Assembly: GCF_016901225.1 (NCBI RefSeq)
Contig: NZ_JAFEUL010000005.1
Coordinates: forward strand, 1 to 64,000
Reading direction: 5' to 3'
DNA from: Actibacterium sp. 188UL27-1
Lineage (GTDB): Bacteria; Pseudomonadota; Alphaproteobacteria; Rhodobacterales; Rhodobacteraceae
Length of the DNA stretch: 64,000 nt
Both the position numbers and the translations under genes were made by a program. The number at the start of each line of letters is the position of its first letter. Within the stretch, counting starts at the first letter, position 1. The notes under the pieces are model-generated. The model worked only from the letters and a program-made list of their open reading frames with translations, did not search any database and was not told the origin of the DNA. Below, in pieces: positions 36,840 through 45,550 of the stretch.

Positions 36840-37817
36840 CATATTGACAAACGGCGGAGCCATAGGCCGATCGACGCGATGTCGATGAAGTCCGGGAAGC
36901 TTTCCGCAGCCCTGTCGTGATGGCTGGCGGCACGGCACGTATTTTTTAGCTTGTTGAAGCACCGTTCGACCAAATTGCACGAGCGGTAAAAGAACCGGTC
37001 GACGCCAACGCGCTTCCTTTGTGGCTTGCGCATGGGAATGACGAGGCCCACATCGCGCGGGAGCGTCATGCGAAAAACTTGAAGCACGTAACAGTGCCTG
37101 AAATCATAGATTTCAACGCGTTACGTGATGCGAGATGCTTCAGATATTTCGTCAGACGCTCTCGTCCATGGTTTTCCGAATGATGTCAGCATCATATCCT
37201 CTCTCGGCCAAAAGCATGACTGGCTGTGGCAGGGTGTCTGCCGTCACCGGATCGAAACCAAGATCATCGGATGTCTGACCCGGCCTGATCTCCGCCCCCC
37301 AGGCGGCCCTGCCGAATGGATGAGGAGGTGGATCTTTGCCGTGGAAGCACGGCGCAAACGGCCAAAACCCTGTCGCGGGGGCCTTCGGACGTTCAAGGCT
37401 ACAGATGACCCGCCGGATCGTTGGCGAACGCTTTTCATCCCTTCAGCGTCCAGCGCCTCCCTCTGATTGATAGCTGGGCAATCAACTACCGAGCAATGGA
37501 TGACGGGCTCGGATCACGGTGCTGTCGATCATTTGAAGGTCGTCTGGCATGGCCCCACTTTGGTTCATGGCGTCCATGATCTCCTCCCAGAGCCCCGCCA
37601 GCGTCCAGCGCCGGAACTGCCGGTAAACGCTTGACCGTTTGCCGAATTCCTCTGGCACGCCAGAGGGAGCCCGTCCGCGCAATCCGGGAAATTCCATCAA
37701 GAACAAGACGATGGTTATGGGCTTGCGCCTATTCTGGGCGCGGATTGTAAGACTGAACCGCTCAAAGAGCGCCCGTCCTTCATCTGATGCCAGGTCTCGT
37801 GCCAAGCTGACGCCCAT
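36840..37817 (-). pseudogene. Decayed IS5-family transposase
   Basis: Pieces of an IS5-type DDE transposase are spread over three frames. The N-terminal piece (ATG near 37817) reads SVYRQFRRWTLAGLWEEIMD and DDLQMIDSTVIRA, then stops. The middle piece near 37155-37330 reads GQTSDDLGFDPVTADTLP and VMLLAERGYDADIIRKTM. The C-terminal piece near 36840-37050 reads VIPMRKPQRKR, SCNLVERCFNKLKN and FIDIASIGLWLR. Frameshifts, stops and an inserted palindrome make it non-functional. It marks a past insertion next to the glucan synthase operon. Confidence 0.85.
37071..37151. repeat. Palindromic insert (MITE-like) inside the IS5 remnant
   Basis: An 81-base palindromic block interrupts the transposase between its middle and C-terminal parts. 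Outer arms CGAAAAACTTGAAGCA (37071-37086) and TGCTTCAGATATTTCG (37136-37151) are imperfect inverted repeats. Inside, CGTAAC faces GTTACG, and TGAAATC (37099-37105) pairs with GATTTCA (37109-37115) around ATA. It looks like a short mobile or REP-type element. Confidence 0.6.
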
Positions 37818-37958
37818 GGCAGATAGCAGCTTGCACCGCGCTCTGTGAGGCCCCTTTGTTAACATGGCCCAGGCCGCAGATTTGGTTGGCGCTTCACGCC
37901 AAAATACTATGCTGAATAAGGGTGTCGGGCAGATATTTCCGAAAGCATCAGACATCTG

Positions 37959-38534
37959 TCAACGAATGTGCTTTGCCAGTTCAACGCCGACCTTATCGGT
38001 CGCGCGAACGACCGGAAAGTAATTGGTCGCAATCCCCTCCCCGAGAACACCGGGACAGTGAACCAACGCCCCCGTATTGGCGTAAATCAGCTCCTCCTCG
38101 GCGAAGGTCAGGCATACAACCCCCTTGCTGCGCGCGAAATGCACCGGGCCGATCCCGGCAACGCCACAAAGCTGGCGGGCCTGGCACAGCCGACCTTCCC
38201 CATGGGCAAAGGCAAACAACCCGTCCCAACCCACCATCACATGCTGGTTGGCTAGAACGAACAGATCCTGACAGACATTCAACTGCCCGCCGGGCAAACG
38301 CACCACCATCGAGCCATTGTTGCGCATCATCCGCCGTTGCAACCGCATGATGGGCCGCAACCCACCATCATAGGTGTAAACGGATGTTCCGATTTTCAGG
38401 TTTTCGACCCGGCGCCACCCTTGAGCCGTCTCTACCAGGGTTCCGCCCAGCAGACCGGCCCGCCCGCCAACGGGTTCAAGCCATTCCACGCTGGCCGTAT
38501 CGGCCCCTCTCGGACCAGGATCCACGTATCCCAT
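37959..38534 (-). CDS. Hint-domain protein
   Basis: A 191-residue Hint (hedgehog/intein-type) protein. Block A-like GLLGGTLVETAQGWRRVENL is followed by GTSVYTYDGGLRPIMRLQRR and block B-like NQHVMVGW, a FAEEELIYANTGALVHCPGV segment lies near the end. The usual Cys1 at the Hint start seems replaced (GGTLVETAQG). Stand-alone Hint proteins are abundant in Roseobacters and are thought to be autoproteolytic parts of secreted proteins; the exact role is unknown. No strong ribosome site is seen. It borders the IS remnant. Confidence 0.72.
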   Translation of the reverse strand: MGYVDPGPRGADTASVEWLEPVGGRAGLLGGTLVETAQGWRRVENLKIGTSVYTYDGGLRPIMRLQRRMMRNNGSMVVRLPGGQLNVCQDLFVLANQHVMVGWDGLFAFAHGEGRLCQARQLCGVAGIGPVHFARSKGVVCLTFAEEELIYANTGALVHCPGVLGEGIATNYFPVVRATDKVGVELAKHIR

Positions 38535-38676
38535 TGCATCACCGTAATCGCCGCTGGTGCCGGATTGCTGCGACAGGCTTGGTCATGCCCCTCATCCGAT
38601 CACTTTTGCGACTCCCCTCGAATAGAGAGAGTATCCGACGGGACCGACCTTGCGAAGCGTGATCCGAGATCAGCGG

Positions 38677-39393
38677 CTAAATGACGTCCGACACTCGACG
38701 AAACCCCGTCGCCACCACAAATTTTTCCGAACTATCGGCCCGGCTGGCGCCTGGTTTGACATTCGCGACCTTGGTAAACCGCTTTTTCAGGTCCGCTTGC
38801 AAGCCCCCCTCGGCCCCGCCCGCCAGCACCTTGGCCACGAACGTCCCCCCCGGGGCCAGCACATCGAACGCGAAATCCGCGGCCGCCTCGCATAGTGCAA
38901 TGATCCGCAAGTGATCCGTCTGCTTGTGCCCGGATGAGGCCGCGGCCATGTCTGACATCACGACATCGGCCGACCCGTCGAGCCATCCGCGCACCTTGTC
39001 GTCTGCGCCCTCGTCCAGAAAATCCAGCACATGCAGATCGGCCCCGGCAATGGGCTCGACATCCTGCAGGTCAATGCCCAGCACGGTGCCGACGCGCTTG
39101 CCCGATTTGGTGCCCAGTGCGTTCACCCGGTCCACCGCGATCTGACACCAACCGCCCGGCGCGCATCCCAGATCGACAACCCGCGCCCCCGGCACCAGAA
39201 AGCGAAACTTGTCATCCAGCTCCTGGATCTTGTAGGCCGCTCTGCCCCGCAGCCCTTCTTTTCGGGCGCGCTGCACGTAGGGGTCATTGAGCTGTCGTTC
39301 CAACCAAAGGGTGGAACTGAGTTTACGACCCCGCGCCGTCTTGACCCGCACACGCAAATCCCGCGCACCACGTCCGCTTGTCTTTTTCGCCAC
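38677..39393 (-). CDS. rlmE: 23S rRNA (uridine-2'-O-)-methyltransferase RlmE
   Basis: A 238-residue FtsJ/RrmJ methyltransferase. [19 protein letters not shown] provides the first catalytic Lys, [15 protein letters not shown] binds [23 protein letters not shown] carries the Asp, and [11 protein letters not shown] the second Lys. It 2'-O-methylates U2552 of 23S rRNA in late 50S assembly. The start codon is GTG (39393). The gene ends close to a region shared with the upstream Ppx/GppA gene, 69 bases away. Confidence 0.93.
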   Translation of the reverse strand: MAKKTSGRGARDLRVRVKTARGRKLSSTLWLERQLNDPYVQRARKEGLRGRAAYKIQELDDKFRFLVPGARVVDLGCAPGGWCQIAVDRVNALGTKSGKRVGTVLGIDLQDVEPIAGADLHVLDFLDEGADDKVRGWLDGSADVVMSDMAAASSGHKQTDHLRIIALCEAAADFAFDVLAPGGTFVAKVLAGGAEGGLQADLKKRFTKVANVKPGASRADSSEKFVVATGFRRVSDVI

Positions 39394-39462
39394 GGGCTTT
39401 GCTCTCCGAAAGGATCGTTGGGATGGGCTGATAGCGGGCAGTGGACCGGGAATGCAAGCACC

Positions 39463-40575
39463 CTAAAACGGGCCATCCTCCAGCACGCCATCGGCAGACA
39501 TCTGGGCGTATAGCAATCCTTCGCGAAGGCCGCGATCCGCCACGCTCAACCGATCTGTCGGCCAGACCCGGATCAGCGCCTGCAGGATCGCCGCACCAGA
39601 CATGATCAGTGTCTGGCGGTCGCGCCCGATCCGCGGATCTGCCTTGCGCCCGGCCTCCCCCATGGTCAGGTAATCGGCAATCACCGCATCGATCTGATCC
39701 GAGGTCATGCGCAACCCGTCCACCTTGGCCCGGTCATAGCGGCGCAGGCCTAGGTGACTGGCCGCCACCGTGGTGACCGTGCCCGACGTGCCGATGATCT
39801 GAAACCCGTCGCGCGGTTGCGTGCATTCATAGGGTTTGAACCCGGCCAGATGCTCTTCAAAACAGCAGCTCATCAGGGCAAAGCGCGCACTGTCGCTGGC
39901 CACATCGGCAAACTGATCCTTCAGCGTGGCCACACCCAGCGGGACAGAGATCCAGTCGACGACACGCGCCGCCGGGAACGGGCTGTCGGTGGTGTTGAAC
40001 CCCTGCCGCAGCCGCATGATCGCCCGGGGCCGGTCGATATTGGGCACGCGTGTCAGATCGATCCAAACCAGTTCGGTGGAACCGCCACCGATATCGACGA
40101 CCAACAACTGCTCGGTCTTGGTGGAGACCAGCGGGGCGCAACTGACCACGGCCAACCGCGCCTCCTCCTCGGGCTGGATGATCTCTAGCCGCAGACCGGT
40201 TTCGCGCTTTATGTAGCGGATGAAATCGCGGGCATTGCGCGCACGGCGGCAGGCTTCGGTCGCGACCAGACGCATCCGGCGCACTTTGTGCTGCTGAAAT
40301 TTCTTGTTGCAGATCCGCAGCGCCTGCACCGTGCGGGCCATCGACCCCCGGCTCAAACGACCCGATGTTTCCAGACCGGCGCCCAGCTGAACCGACTTTG
40401 AAAAGCTATCCACAACATGAAAACCGCTACCCTTGGGCTGCGCGACAAGCATGCGGCAACTGTTCGTGCCAAGGTCGAGCGCGGCATAGGGCGCGACCGG
40501 GTCTGCCACGGTGGGTGCGGGAGGACTGACCGCTTTCGGAAACGCGCCCGCACCAGTGGGACGCTTGGGCGGCAT
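39463..40575 (-). CDS. Ppx/GppA family phosphatase
   Basis: A 370-residue ASKHA-fold phosphatase: YAALDLGTNSCRMLVAQP (phosphate 1 loop), LLVVDIGGGSTELVWID (second loop) and GTSGTVTTVAASHLGL (third). It hydrolyses polyphosphate and/or pppGpp and so touches the stringent response. The alphaproteobacterial form is short and lacks the HD-like C-terminal domain of E. coli Ppx. The ATG at 40575 has AGGG seven bases upstream, better than the ATG at 40587. Confidence 0.9.
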   Translation of the reverse strand: MPPKRPTGAGAFPKAVSPPAPTVADPVAPYAALDLGTNSCRMLVAQPKGSGFHVVDSFSKSVQLGAGLETSGRLSRGSMARTVQALRICNKKFQQHKVRRMRLVATEACRRARNARDFIRYIKRETGLRLEIIQPEEEARLAVVSCAPLVSTKTEQLLVVDIGGGSTELVWIDLTRVPNIDRPRAIMRLRQGFNTTDSPFPAARVVDWISVPLGVATLKDQFADVASDSARFALMSCCFEEHLAGFKPYECTQPRDGFQIIGTSGTVTTVAASHLGLRRYDRAKVDGLRMTSDQIDAVIADYLTMGEAGRKADPRIGRDRQTLIMSGAAILQALIRVWPTDRLSVADRGLREGLLYAQMSADGVLEDGPF

Positions 40576-40794
40576 ATCGCCCTCCATTTCTAGTTAAGTA
40601 AGCGTAGACCCATCTTTTCGGCAGCGCAAGAATTTGCCCGTAGTTCTTTGGACTTACCGTAGAATCTGGGCAATCAACGTATCCACAAAACGGGTTTGCG
40701 TCGCTCCGGTCGCGTGGGATGTCGAAAAATGGCGCCAGTCCCCCATATCTAAGGCCTAGACAGGACTCCAAAGCGTGGAAGGGAATCAGACACC

Positions 40795-41091
40795 ATGCCC
40801 GACGTCACCATTGTTTATTGGCGCGATATCCCGGCACAGGTCATCGTTGGTAAGGGGCGTCGCGGCGCAAAGCGGCCCCTGCCCGAACGGTTTGAACAGG
40901 CCATTGACAGATGCGCGATGAAGGTCGGCGCCAAGGAAAGTGATGCCTACCTGTCTGAATGGCGCAAGGCCGCACCCTACCCTATGGACGGGGATCAAGA
41001 TGCCGTGGCGGAGGCGGAAGCCACGCGCCTGGATACCGAATATGACGTAAACCGGATCAAAACCCTGATCGCGAATGATGGTTGGGCGTAA
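40795..41091 (+). CDS. Virulence factor family protein (PF13769-like)
   Basis: A 98-residue protein with VTIVYWRDIPAQVIVGKGRR and KVGAKESDAYLSEWRK, the pattern of the short virulence-factor family of alphaproteobacteria. Despite the name its role is unknown. It is regularly found just ahead of a MetF-like gene, as here (28-base gap), which suggests a link with methyl-folate metabolism rather than virulence. It opens the C1 gene group. Confidence 0.82.
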   Translation: MPDVTIVYWRDIPAQVIVGKGRRGAKRPLPERFEQAIDRCAMKVGAKESDAYLSEWRKAAPYPMDGDQDAVAEAEATRLDTEYDVNRIKTLIANDGWA

Positions 41092-41119
41092 CGCCCTTGA
41101 ACAGTGGAAAGGACGCGCC

Positions 41120-42043
41120 ATGGCGCTTTTGAACTTCAGACCGCGCGAGACCTTTTCCCCGGACAAAGCGGCATTGAGTGCTTTGCTTGATGGTTACTCG
41201 ATCGAGGTGATGCCTCGCACCGCCGCCAAGATCGCCGATTTCAAGGCGCTGCTGCCGCGCGGCACGCGTGTCTATATCGCCCATATCGACGGCACCCCGA
41301 TTGAGGATATGGTGGACACCGCCAAACGCCTTGCCGCCGATGGGTATCCGGTTATGCCGCATTTCCCCGCCCGCATCATAGCCGATCAGGCGATGCTGGC
41401 TGACTGGATCGCGCGGTATCAGGGGGAGGCTGGGGTCGACCAGGCCCTATTGCTGGCGGGCGGGGTCGCGACGCCACGGGGCGATTTCAGCGATTCCATG
41501 CAATTGCTGGAAACGGGTCTGTTTGGCGCGGCAGGGTTCAAACGGCTCCATGTGGCCGGCCACCCCGAAGGCAATCGCGACATCGACCCCGATGGCGGGA
41601 TGGCGCATGTCACCCAAGCGCTCCACTGGAAACAGCGTTTTGCCGACACATCCGATGCCGAGATGGCCATTGCCACCCAATTCGCGTTCGAGGCAAAGCC
41701 GGTGATCCGATGGGCCGATGACCTGAAGGCCGCCGGTATCGACCTGCCCATCCATATCGGCGTGGCCGGTCCCGCAAAGTTGCAGACCATGATCAAGTTC
41801 GCCATTGCCTGCGGTGTGGGGCCATCGCTGCGCGTACTCCAGCACCGGGCCAAGGATGTCACCAAGCTGCTGCTGCCATTCGAGCCCACGGAAATTCTGA
41901 CGGAGCTTGCCGTTCACAAGGCCGCCCATCCGGATTTCAACATCGCGCGGGTGCATGTCTTCCCTTTGGGCGGCATTACCGCGTCGGCAAACTGGGTCTC
42001 GCAGCATGGCGGCCGCCCCGCCGCTGGTGTTTCGGCCCCATAA
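41120..42043 (+). CDS. metF: Methylenetetrahydrofolate reductase-like protein
   Basis: A 307-residue TIM-barrel protein of the MTHFR family: EVMPRTAAKIADFKALLPRG at the N-terminus, HFPARIIADQAMLADWI and ALLLAGGVATPRGDF in the middle, and the C-terminal GVAGPAKLQTMIKFAIACGV. It would interconvert 5,10-methylene- and 5-methyl-tetrahydrofolate. The sequence is divergent from E. coli MetF, and its neighbour is a methyl-THF:corrinoid methyltransferase, so it probably runs in methyl-group oxidation. The ATG at 41120 follows GAAAGGACG. Confidence 0.82.
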   Translation: MALLNFRPRETFSPDKAALSALLDGYSIEVMPRTAAKIADFKALLPRGTRVYIAHIDGTPIEDMVDTAKRLAADGYPVMPHFPARIIADQAMLADWIARYQGEAGVDQALLLAGGVATPRGDFSDSMQLLETGLFGAAGFKRLHVAGHPEGNRDIDPDGGMAHVTQALHWKQRFADTSDAEMAIATQFAFEAKPVIRWADDLKAAGIDLPIHIGVAGPAKLQTMIKFAIACGVGPSLRVLQHRAKDVTKLLLPFEPTEILTELAVHKAAHPDFNIARVHVFPLGGITASANWVSQHGGRPAAGVSAP

Positions 42044-42128
42044 CCACCATAAGCCCGTGCAAGAGCATCGTATCGCGAGGGTCGCCCTCCGCGACCCCCG
42101 CCCGTGACCCATAACCAAAGGCAGGCCC

Positions 42129-43109
42129 ATGACCCGCACCGTGATCGAAAGCAAAACGAAGACCGTCACCATCGGCTTTGACGAGCCCTTTTGCGTCATC
42201 GGGGAGCGGATCAACCCAACGGGCCGCAAGAAACTGGCCGCAGAGCTGGAGCAAGGCGACTTCTCCACGGTCGAAAAGGACGCGATTGAACAGGTGGCCT
42301 GTGGCGCGATGGTGCTTGATGTCAATTCGGGCGCCGTCTTCACAAATAAGATGGCCGAAGACCCGCGCTATGCCGACAACAACTTTGTCGAACCCCCGTT
42401 GATGCGCGATCTGGTGACCCGCATCCAAACCCTGGTCGATGTACCCCTTTGCATCGACAGCTCCGTGCCCGGCGCGCTCGAAAACGGGTTGGAAGCAGCC
42501 GAAGGCCGCCCGCTGCTGAACTCCGTCACGGGTGAGGAGGAGCGCCTGGAAACCATCCTGCCCCTCGTCAAGAAATACAATGTTCCCGTCGTCGCTATTT
42601 CGAACGACGATACCGGCATTTCCGAGGATCCAGAGGTCCGCTTTGCCGTCGCCAAAAAGATCGTCGAACGTGCCGCGGATCACGGCATTCCCGCCCATGA
42701 CATCGTGGTCGACCCACTGGTGATGCCGATCGGCGCCATGGCCACGGCGGGCCACCAGGTCTTTACCCTGGTGCGCCGCCTGCGCGACGAACTTGGTGTG
42801 AACACGACCTGTGGCGCGTCGAATATCAGCTTCGGCCTGCCCCATCGCCACGGCATCAACGCCGCTTTTCTGCCCATGGCCATCGGGGCCGGCATGACCA
42901 GCGCCATCATGAACCCCATTCGCGCAGTGGAGATGGAGGCGATCCGCGCCGCCAATTTCCTGATGAACCACGATGCCAATGGATCCGCTTGGATCGGCTT
43001 TTCCCGTATCCTCGACGCCGTCGCAGAGGGCACGCCGTTTCCCGAAGCCAGCAAAGCCGCCGCATCGGCCGGGTCTGGCCGGGGAGGACGCCGCCGTCGT
43101 CGCGCCTGA
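42129..43109 (+). CDS. Methyltetrahydrofolate:corrinoid methyltransferase
   Basis: A 326-residue pterin-binding (DHPS-like) TIM barrel: FCVIGERINPTGRKKLAAEL, CGAMVLDVNSGAV with the conserved Asp/Asn pair, PLCIDSS, LLNSVTGEEERLE and CGASNISFGLPHRHGIN. It moves a methyl group between tetrahydrofolate and a corrinoid protein. The corrinoid protein itself is not in the window. The tail after about residue 310 is GRGGRRRRRA, an Arg-rich end similar to that of the activator protein encoded at 46403. Confidence 0.9.
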   Translation: MTRTVIESKTKTVTIGFDEPFCVIGERINPTGRKKLAAELEQGDFSTVEKDAIEQVACGAMVLDVNSGAVFTNKMAEDPRYADNNFVEPPLMRDLVTRIQTLVDVPLCIDSSVPGALENGLEAAEGRPLLNSVTGEEERLETILPLVKKYNVPVVAISNDDTGISEDPEVRFAVAKKIVERAADHGIPAHDIVVDPLVMPIGAMATAGHQVFTLVRRLRDELGVNTTCGASNISFGLPHRHGINAAFLPMAIGAGMTSAIMNPIRAVEMEAIRAANFLMNHDANGSAWIGFSRILDAVAEGTPFPEASKAAASAGSGRGGRRRRRA

Positions 43110-43114
43110 TCCCC

Positions 43115-43609
43115 ATGGCGTTTCGCCCAGCGACAGTCGAGGACCTGCCCGCCATCGTAGCACTTCTGGCGGATGATCCCCTGGGCGCCCCGCGGGAGGC
43201 CAACCTGGACCCCTTGCCCAAGGCATACCACGATGCCTTTGCCCGGATGCAACAGCAACCCGGCAATGACCTGATCGTGGCGGTGGATCAGGACAGCGTC
43301 ATCCAGGGCTGCCTGCAATTGACCATCACCGCCGGTCTCGCGCGTCAGGGGCTGATCCGCGCAACCATCGAAGGCGTGAGGATCGCAAAGGCACATCGCG
43401 GCACGGGCCTGGGCACCCGACTTTTTGAACATGCCATTGGTCTGGCCAAGGCGGCGGGATGCGGGATGATTCAACTCACCACGGACAGTCAGCGGACCGA
43501 GGCGCACGGCTTTTACACCCGGCTTGGCTTTACGCCGTCCCATGTGGGCATGAAACTGACGCTCTCACCACACGACGCGCCTGAACAAACCAGGATCCGA
43601 CATGGCTGA
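43115..43609 (+). CDS. GNAT family N-acetyltransferase
   Basis: A 164-residue GNAT: FRPATVEDLPAIVALLADDP at the start, GVRIAKAHRGTGLGTRLFEH as acetyl-CoA binding motif, and CGMIQLTTDSQRTEAHGFY then RLGFTPSHVGMKLTL. Such short GNATs often acetylate small amines. It follows the methyltransferase gene by five bases and overlaps the next gene by eight bases, so it lies in the same transcript. No direct link with C1 metabolism is evident. Confidence 0.87.
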   Translation: MAFRPATVEDLPAIVALLADDPLGAPREANLDPLPKAYHDAFARMQQQPGNDLIVAVDQDSVIQGCLQLTITAGLARQGLIRATIEGVRIAKAHRGTGLGTRLFEHAIGLAKAAGCGMIQLTTDSQRTEAHGFYTRLGFTPSHVGMKLTLSPHDAPEQTRIRHG

Positions 43610-44198
43610 AACCCGCAAAACCCTACCGCTGGTACTGGCCTACGCCCTGTCGGTGTTGGTCTTTTGCGCCGGAATCATCGGCCTTTTGGTCTACATGCAG
43701 ATTTTCGACCGTGTCATTCTGGCAGACGGAAACTCCTGGATCGCGCCGCCCCTCCTCGCCGTCGCGCTCGCTATGGTCTTGGTCCCAGCGCTTGGGTTGA
43801 ACTGGATCCGCTTGCGCCTCTTCGAAAGGGCAGAACCAACACGTCCAGGTCCGAAGCACAAGACAGGCGTTGCACCGCGGGCGCGTCATATTGATTTTTG
43901 GCTGCTGCCCCTTCCGATCGGCGTGCTATTCCTGCTTCATTGGTCGGCTGGCGGTGTGGCCATATTGGCGATCGCAGGTTTTGCGTTGTATCTTAGAACA
44001 GGCCGACGCCCGCCAAAAAACACCACGGGCAGGGCCCTGATCGCCGCGATCCTGGCAGTTTCGGTCGGATGTCTGCACGGTGTCATTCTGCTACTTGACA
44101 GGCGGATGACCCTAGGCGCCATCGTGGTACTGGCCGCACTTTACAGCGGTATTGCCGTCGTTCTGGCCAGACACCCCGGATGGTCAAAGGCCAAATAG
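43602..44198 (+). CDS. Hypothetical membrane protein
   Basis: A 198-residue protein with five likely membrane segments, near residues 9-33, 46-66, 99-116, 118-130 and 145-185. No recognisable family motif; the central loop (about 72-97) is basic and polar. The ATG overlaps the end of the GNAT gene by eight bases. Function unknown. Confidence 0.7.
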   Translation: MAETRKTLPLVLAYALSVLVFCAGIIGLLVYMQIFDRVILADGNSWIAPPLLAVALAMVLVPALGLNWIRLRLFERAEPTRPGPKHKTGVAPRARHIDFWLLPLPIGVLFLLHWSAGGVAILAIAGFALYLRTGRRPPKNTTGRALIAAILAVSVGCLHGVILLLDRRMTLGAIVVLAALYSGIAVVLARHPGWSKAK

Positions 44199-44219
44199 AC
44201 CCGCACCCCAACCTGGCAG

Positions 44220-44885
44220 TCAGTTTGTCAAAAGCCGTGGCCGCCCACCAGATCGCGGATCAGCGACGATGCCAGCCGCCGCGTCGATGATCAGCACATG
44301 GCCCAGATGGGTCAGATGCCAGGCCTCCGCCTCCTCCAGCGGCACCATGAACAGCGCCATCCCGTCTGACTGGTTCTCGAAAACCATCAACCGATAGCCG
44401 CGCCGTTCGGCCAGAGGCTGCAGATCGGGAAACATCATCACCTCGGGCCGGTCCCCATAGGCGGCCTGCGCCTTGGCCAGCACCTCCGTGCGTTCATTAT
44501 CCGTCAGCGGCGCAACGCCATACAGCGAAAACAGGGTTCCCAACTGGTCGTCCCAATCGTCATCGTTGACCATGGTCAGAACGTTGAATTTCCAGTCGAG
44601 CCAGATGGCCATTTCGGAATGATCCAGCATCTCACTGATCAGGATCTGTCCCCAGATCCCGTCCTCGAACTGATCCGGACGGGTGCTGTCCAGATCGACC
44701 TCCATCATATCCAGTGCCTCATATCCCGTCGCCGCCGGATCAGACAATCGCGCGACTGCGGCTTCCCCCAGAAACGCGCGGGCAAATCGCATCACGGTGC
44801 TTTGCGCGGCTTCCTTGGCCGCGCCAGACCCGGCCGCACTGATCAGGCCAAGGGCTACCAATCCGCTTTGCAGGAGTCTCAGCAT
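44220..44885 (-). CDS. Hypothetical exported protein
   Basis: A 221-residue protein with a signal peptide (MLRLLQSGLVALGLISAAGSG). The mature part is acidic, with segments such as LDSTRPDQFEDGIWGQ and AIWLDWKFNVLTMVNDDD, and near the C-terminus HLTHLGHVLIIDAAAGIVAD. I recognise no domain. The ATG at 44885 follows GAGG five bases before; a GTG lies two codons upstream. It is convergent with the membrane protein gene (21-base gap). Function unknown. Confidence 0.68.
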   Translation of the reverse strand: MLRLLQSGLVALGLISAAGSGAAKEAAQSTVMRFARAFLGEAAVARLSDPAATGYEALDMMEVDLDSTRPDQFEDGIWGQILISEMLDHSEMAIWLDWKFNVLTMVNDDDWDDQLGTLFSLYGVAPLTDNERTEVLAKAQAAYGDRPEVMMFPDLQPLAERRGYRLMVFENQSDGMALFMVPLEEAEAWHLTHLGHVLIIDAAAGIVADPRSGGRPRLLTN

Positions 44886-44994
44886 GGCCACCTCACCACT
44901 GACTGATCTCCATTATAGGGTACAATAACACCACATCAAACCCTTGGCCGGTCCGGGGCACAGCTTTTTTGTCCCAGAATATACCAGTATTCGT

Positions 44995-45441
44995 CTAAAC
45001 CGTGGTCGCAGCATCGCCAACGGTAGATTGGACCTCCCGCCGCAGGGGCCACAGGAACAGGGCCAGAAAGCCGATATTGGCCGCCACGTTCAGCGGTGCC
45101 CCGGCCAGAACCGAACCGATGCCATCAATCACGAACCAGCCCATGACCGAGATCAGAAAGATCCGGCGCATGGCCACCGGGGCCGCGCGATAGGGTGCGC
45201 CCGCCAGAAGCCACATCATCAGGCCCCATCCGACAAAGCCACCCCCGCAAATCGCCGCCAGCAGGCGGGCATCTTGTAGCGCCATGGTTTGGACGCCGTC
45301 CAAGGGCCAGAACAGTATATCGGCAAACAGCGCAATCGGCAGCGCCGTGGGCGGCCAGGCTGCCAGCATCGTCAGCGGGCCAAAGGCAATCACGGTCGCG
45401 GCGGCAATCCGCAACCCGCGGATCTGGTCATCAACTGTCAT
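44995..45441 (-). CDS. Hypothetical four-helix membrane protein
   Basis: A 148-residue protein with about four hydrophobic segments (15-33, 58-78, 90-110, 115-135). No family motif is recognised. It is divergent from the XRE-type regulator gene with 109 bases between the starts, and the perfect palindrome at 45501-45515 lies in that gap, so this gene is the likely regulated target of the regulator. Function unknown. Confidence 0.7.
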   Translation of the reverse strand: MTVDDQIRGLRIAAATVIAFGPLTMLAAWPPTALPIALFADILFWPLDGVQTMALQDARLLAAICGGGFVGWGLMMWLLAGAPYRAAPVAMRRIFLISVMGWFVIDGIGSVLAGAPLNVAANIGFLALFLWPLRREVQSTVGDAATTV

Positions 45442-45500
45442 GGGTCTACTCCTGTGTTTGCTCTGCCCCCAGACTTGCCGGTGCCGGTGCCGCCAAACAA

Positions 45501-45515
45501 TTACCCGAAGGGTAA
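45501..45515. promoter_or_regulatory. Palindromic operator TTACCC-GAA-GGGTAA
   Basis: A perfect six-base inverted repeat with a three-base spacer sits in the divergent gap between the small membrane protein and the helix-turn-helix gene, 36 bases before the regulator ATG. Its size and symmetry suit a dimeric XRE-family repressor that controls itself and its neighbour. Confidence 0.6.
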
Positions 45516-45550
45516 GTGATTTTGGGCGATACACGGTCTAAATCCACACC

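Noticed and set aside
37125-37466. A 113-codon plus-strand frame inside the IS5 remnant
   Set aside because: It is antisense to recognisable transposase pieces.
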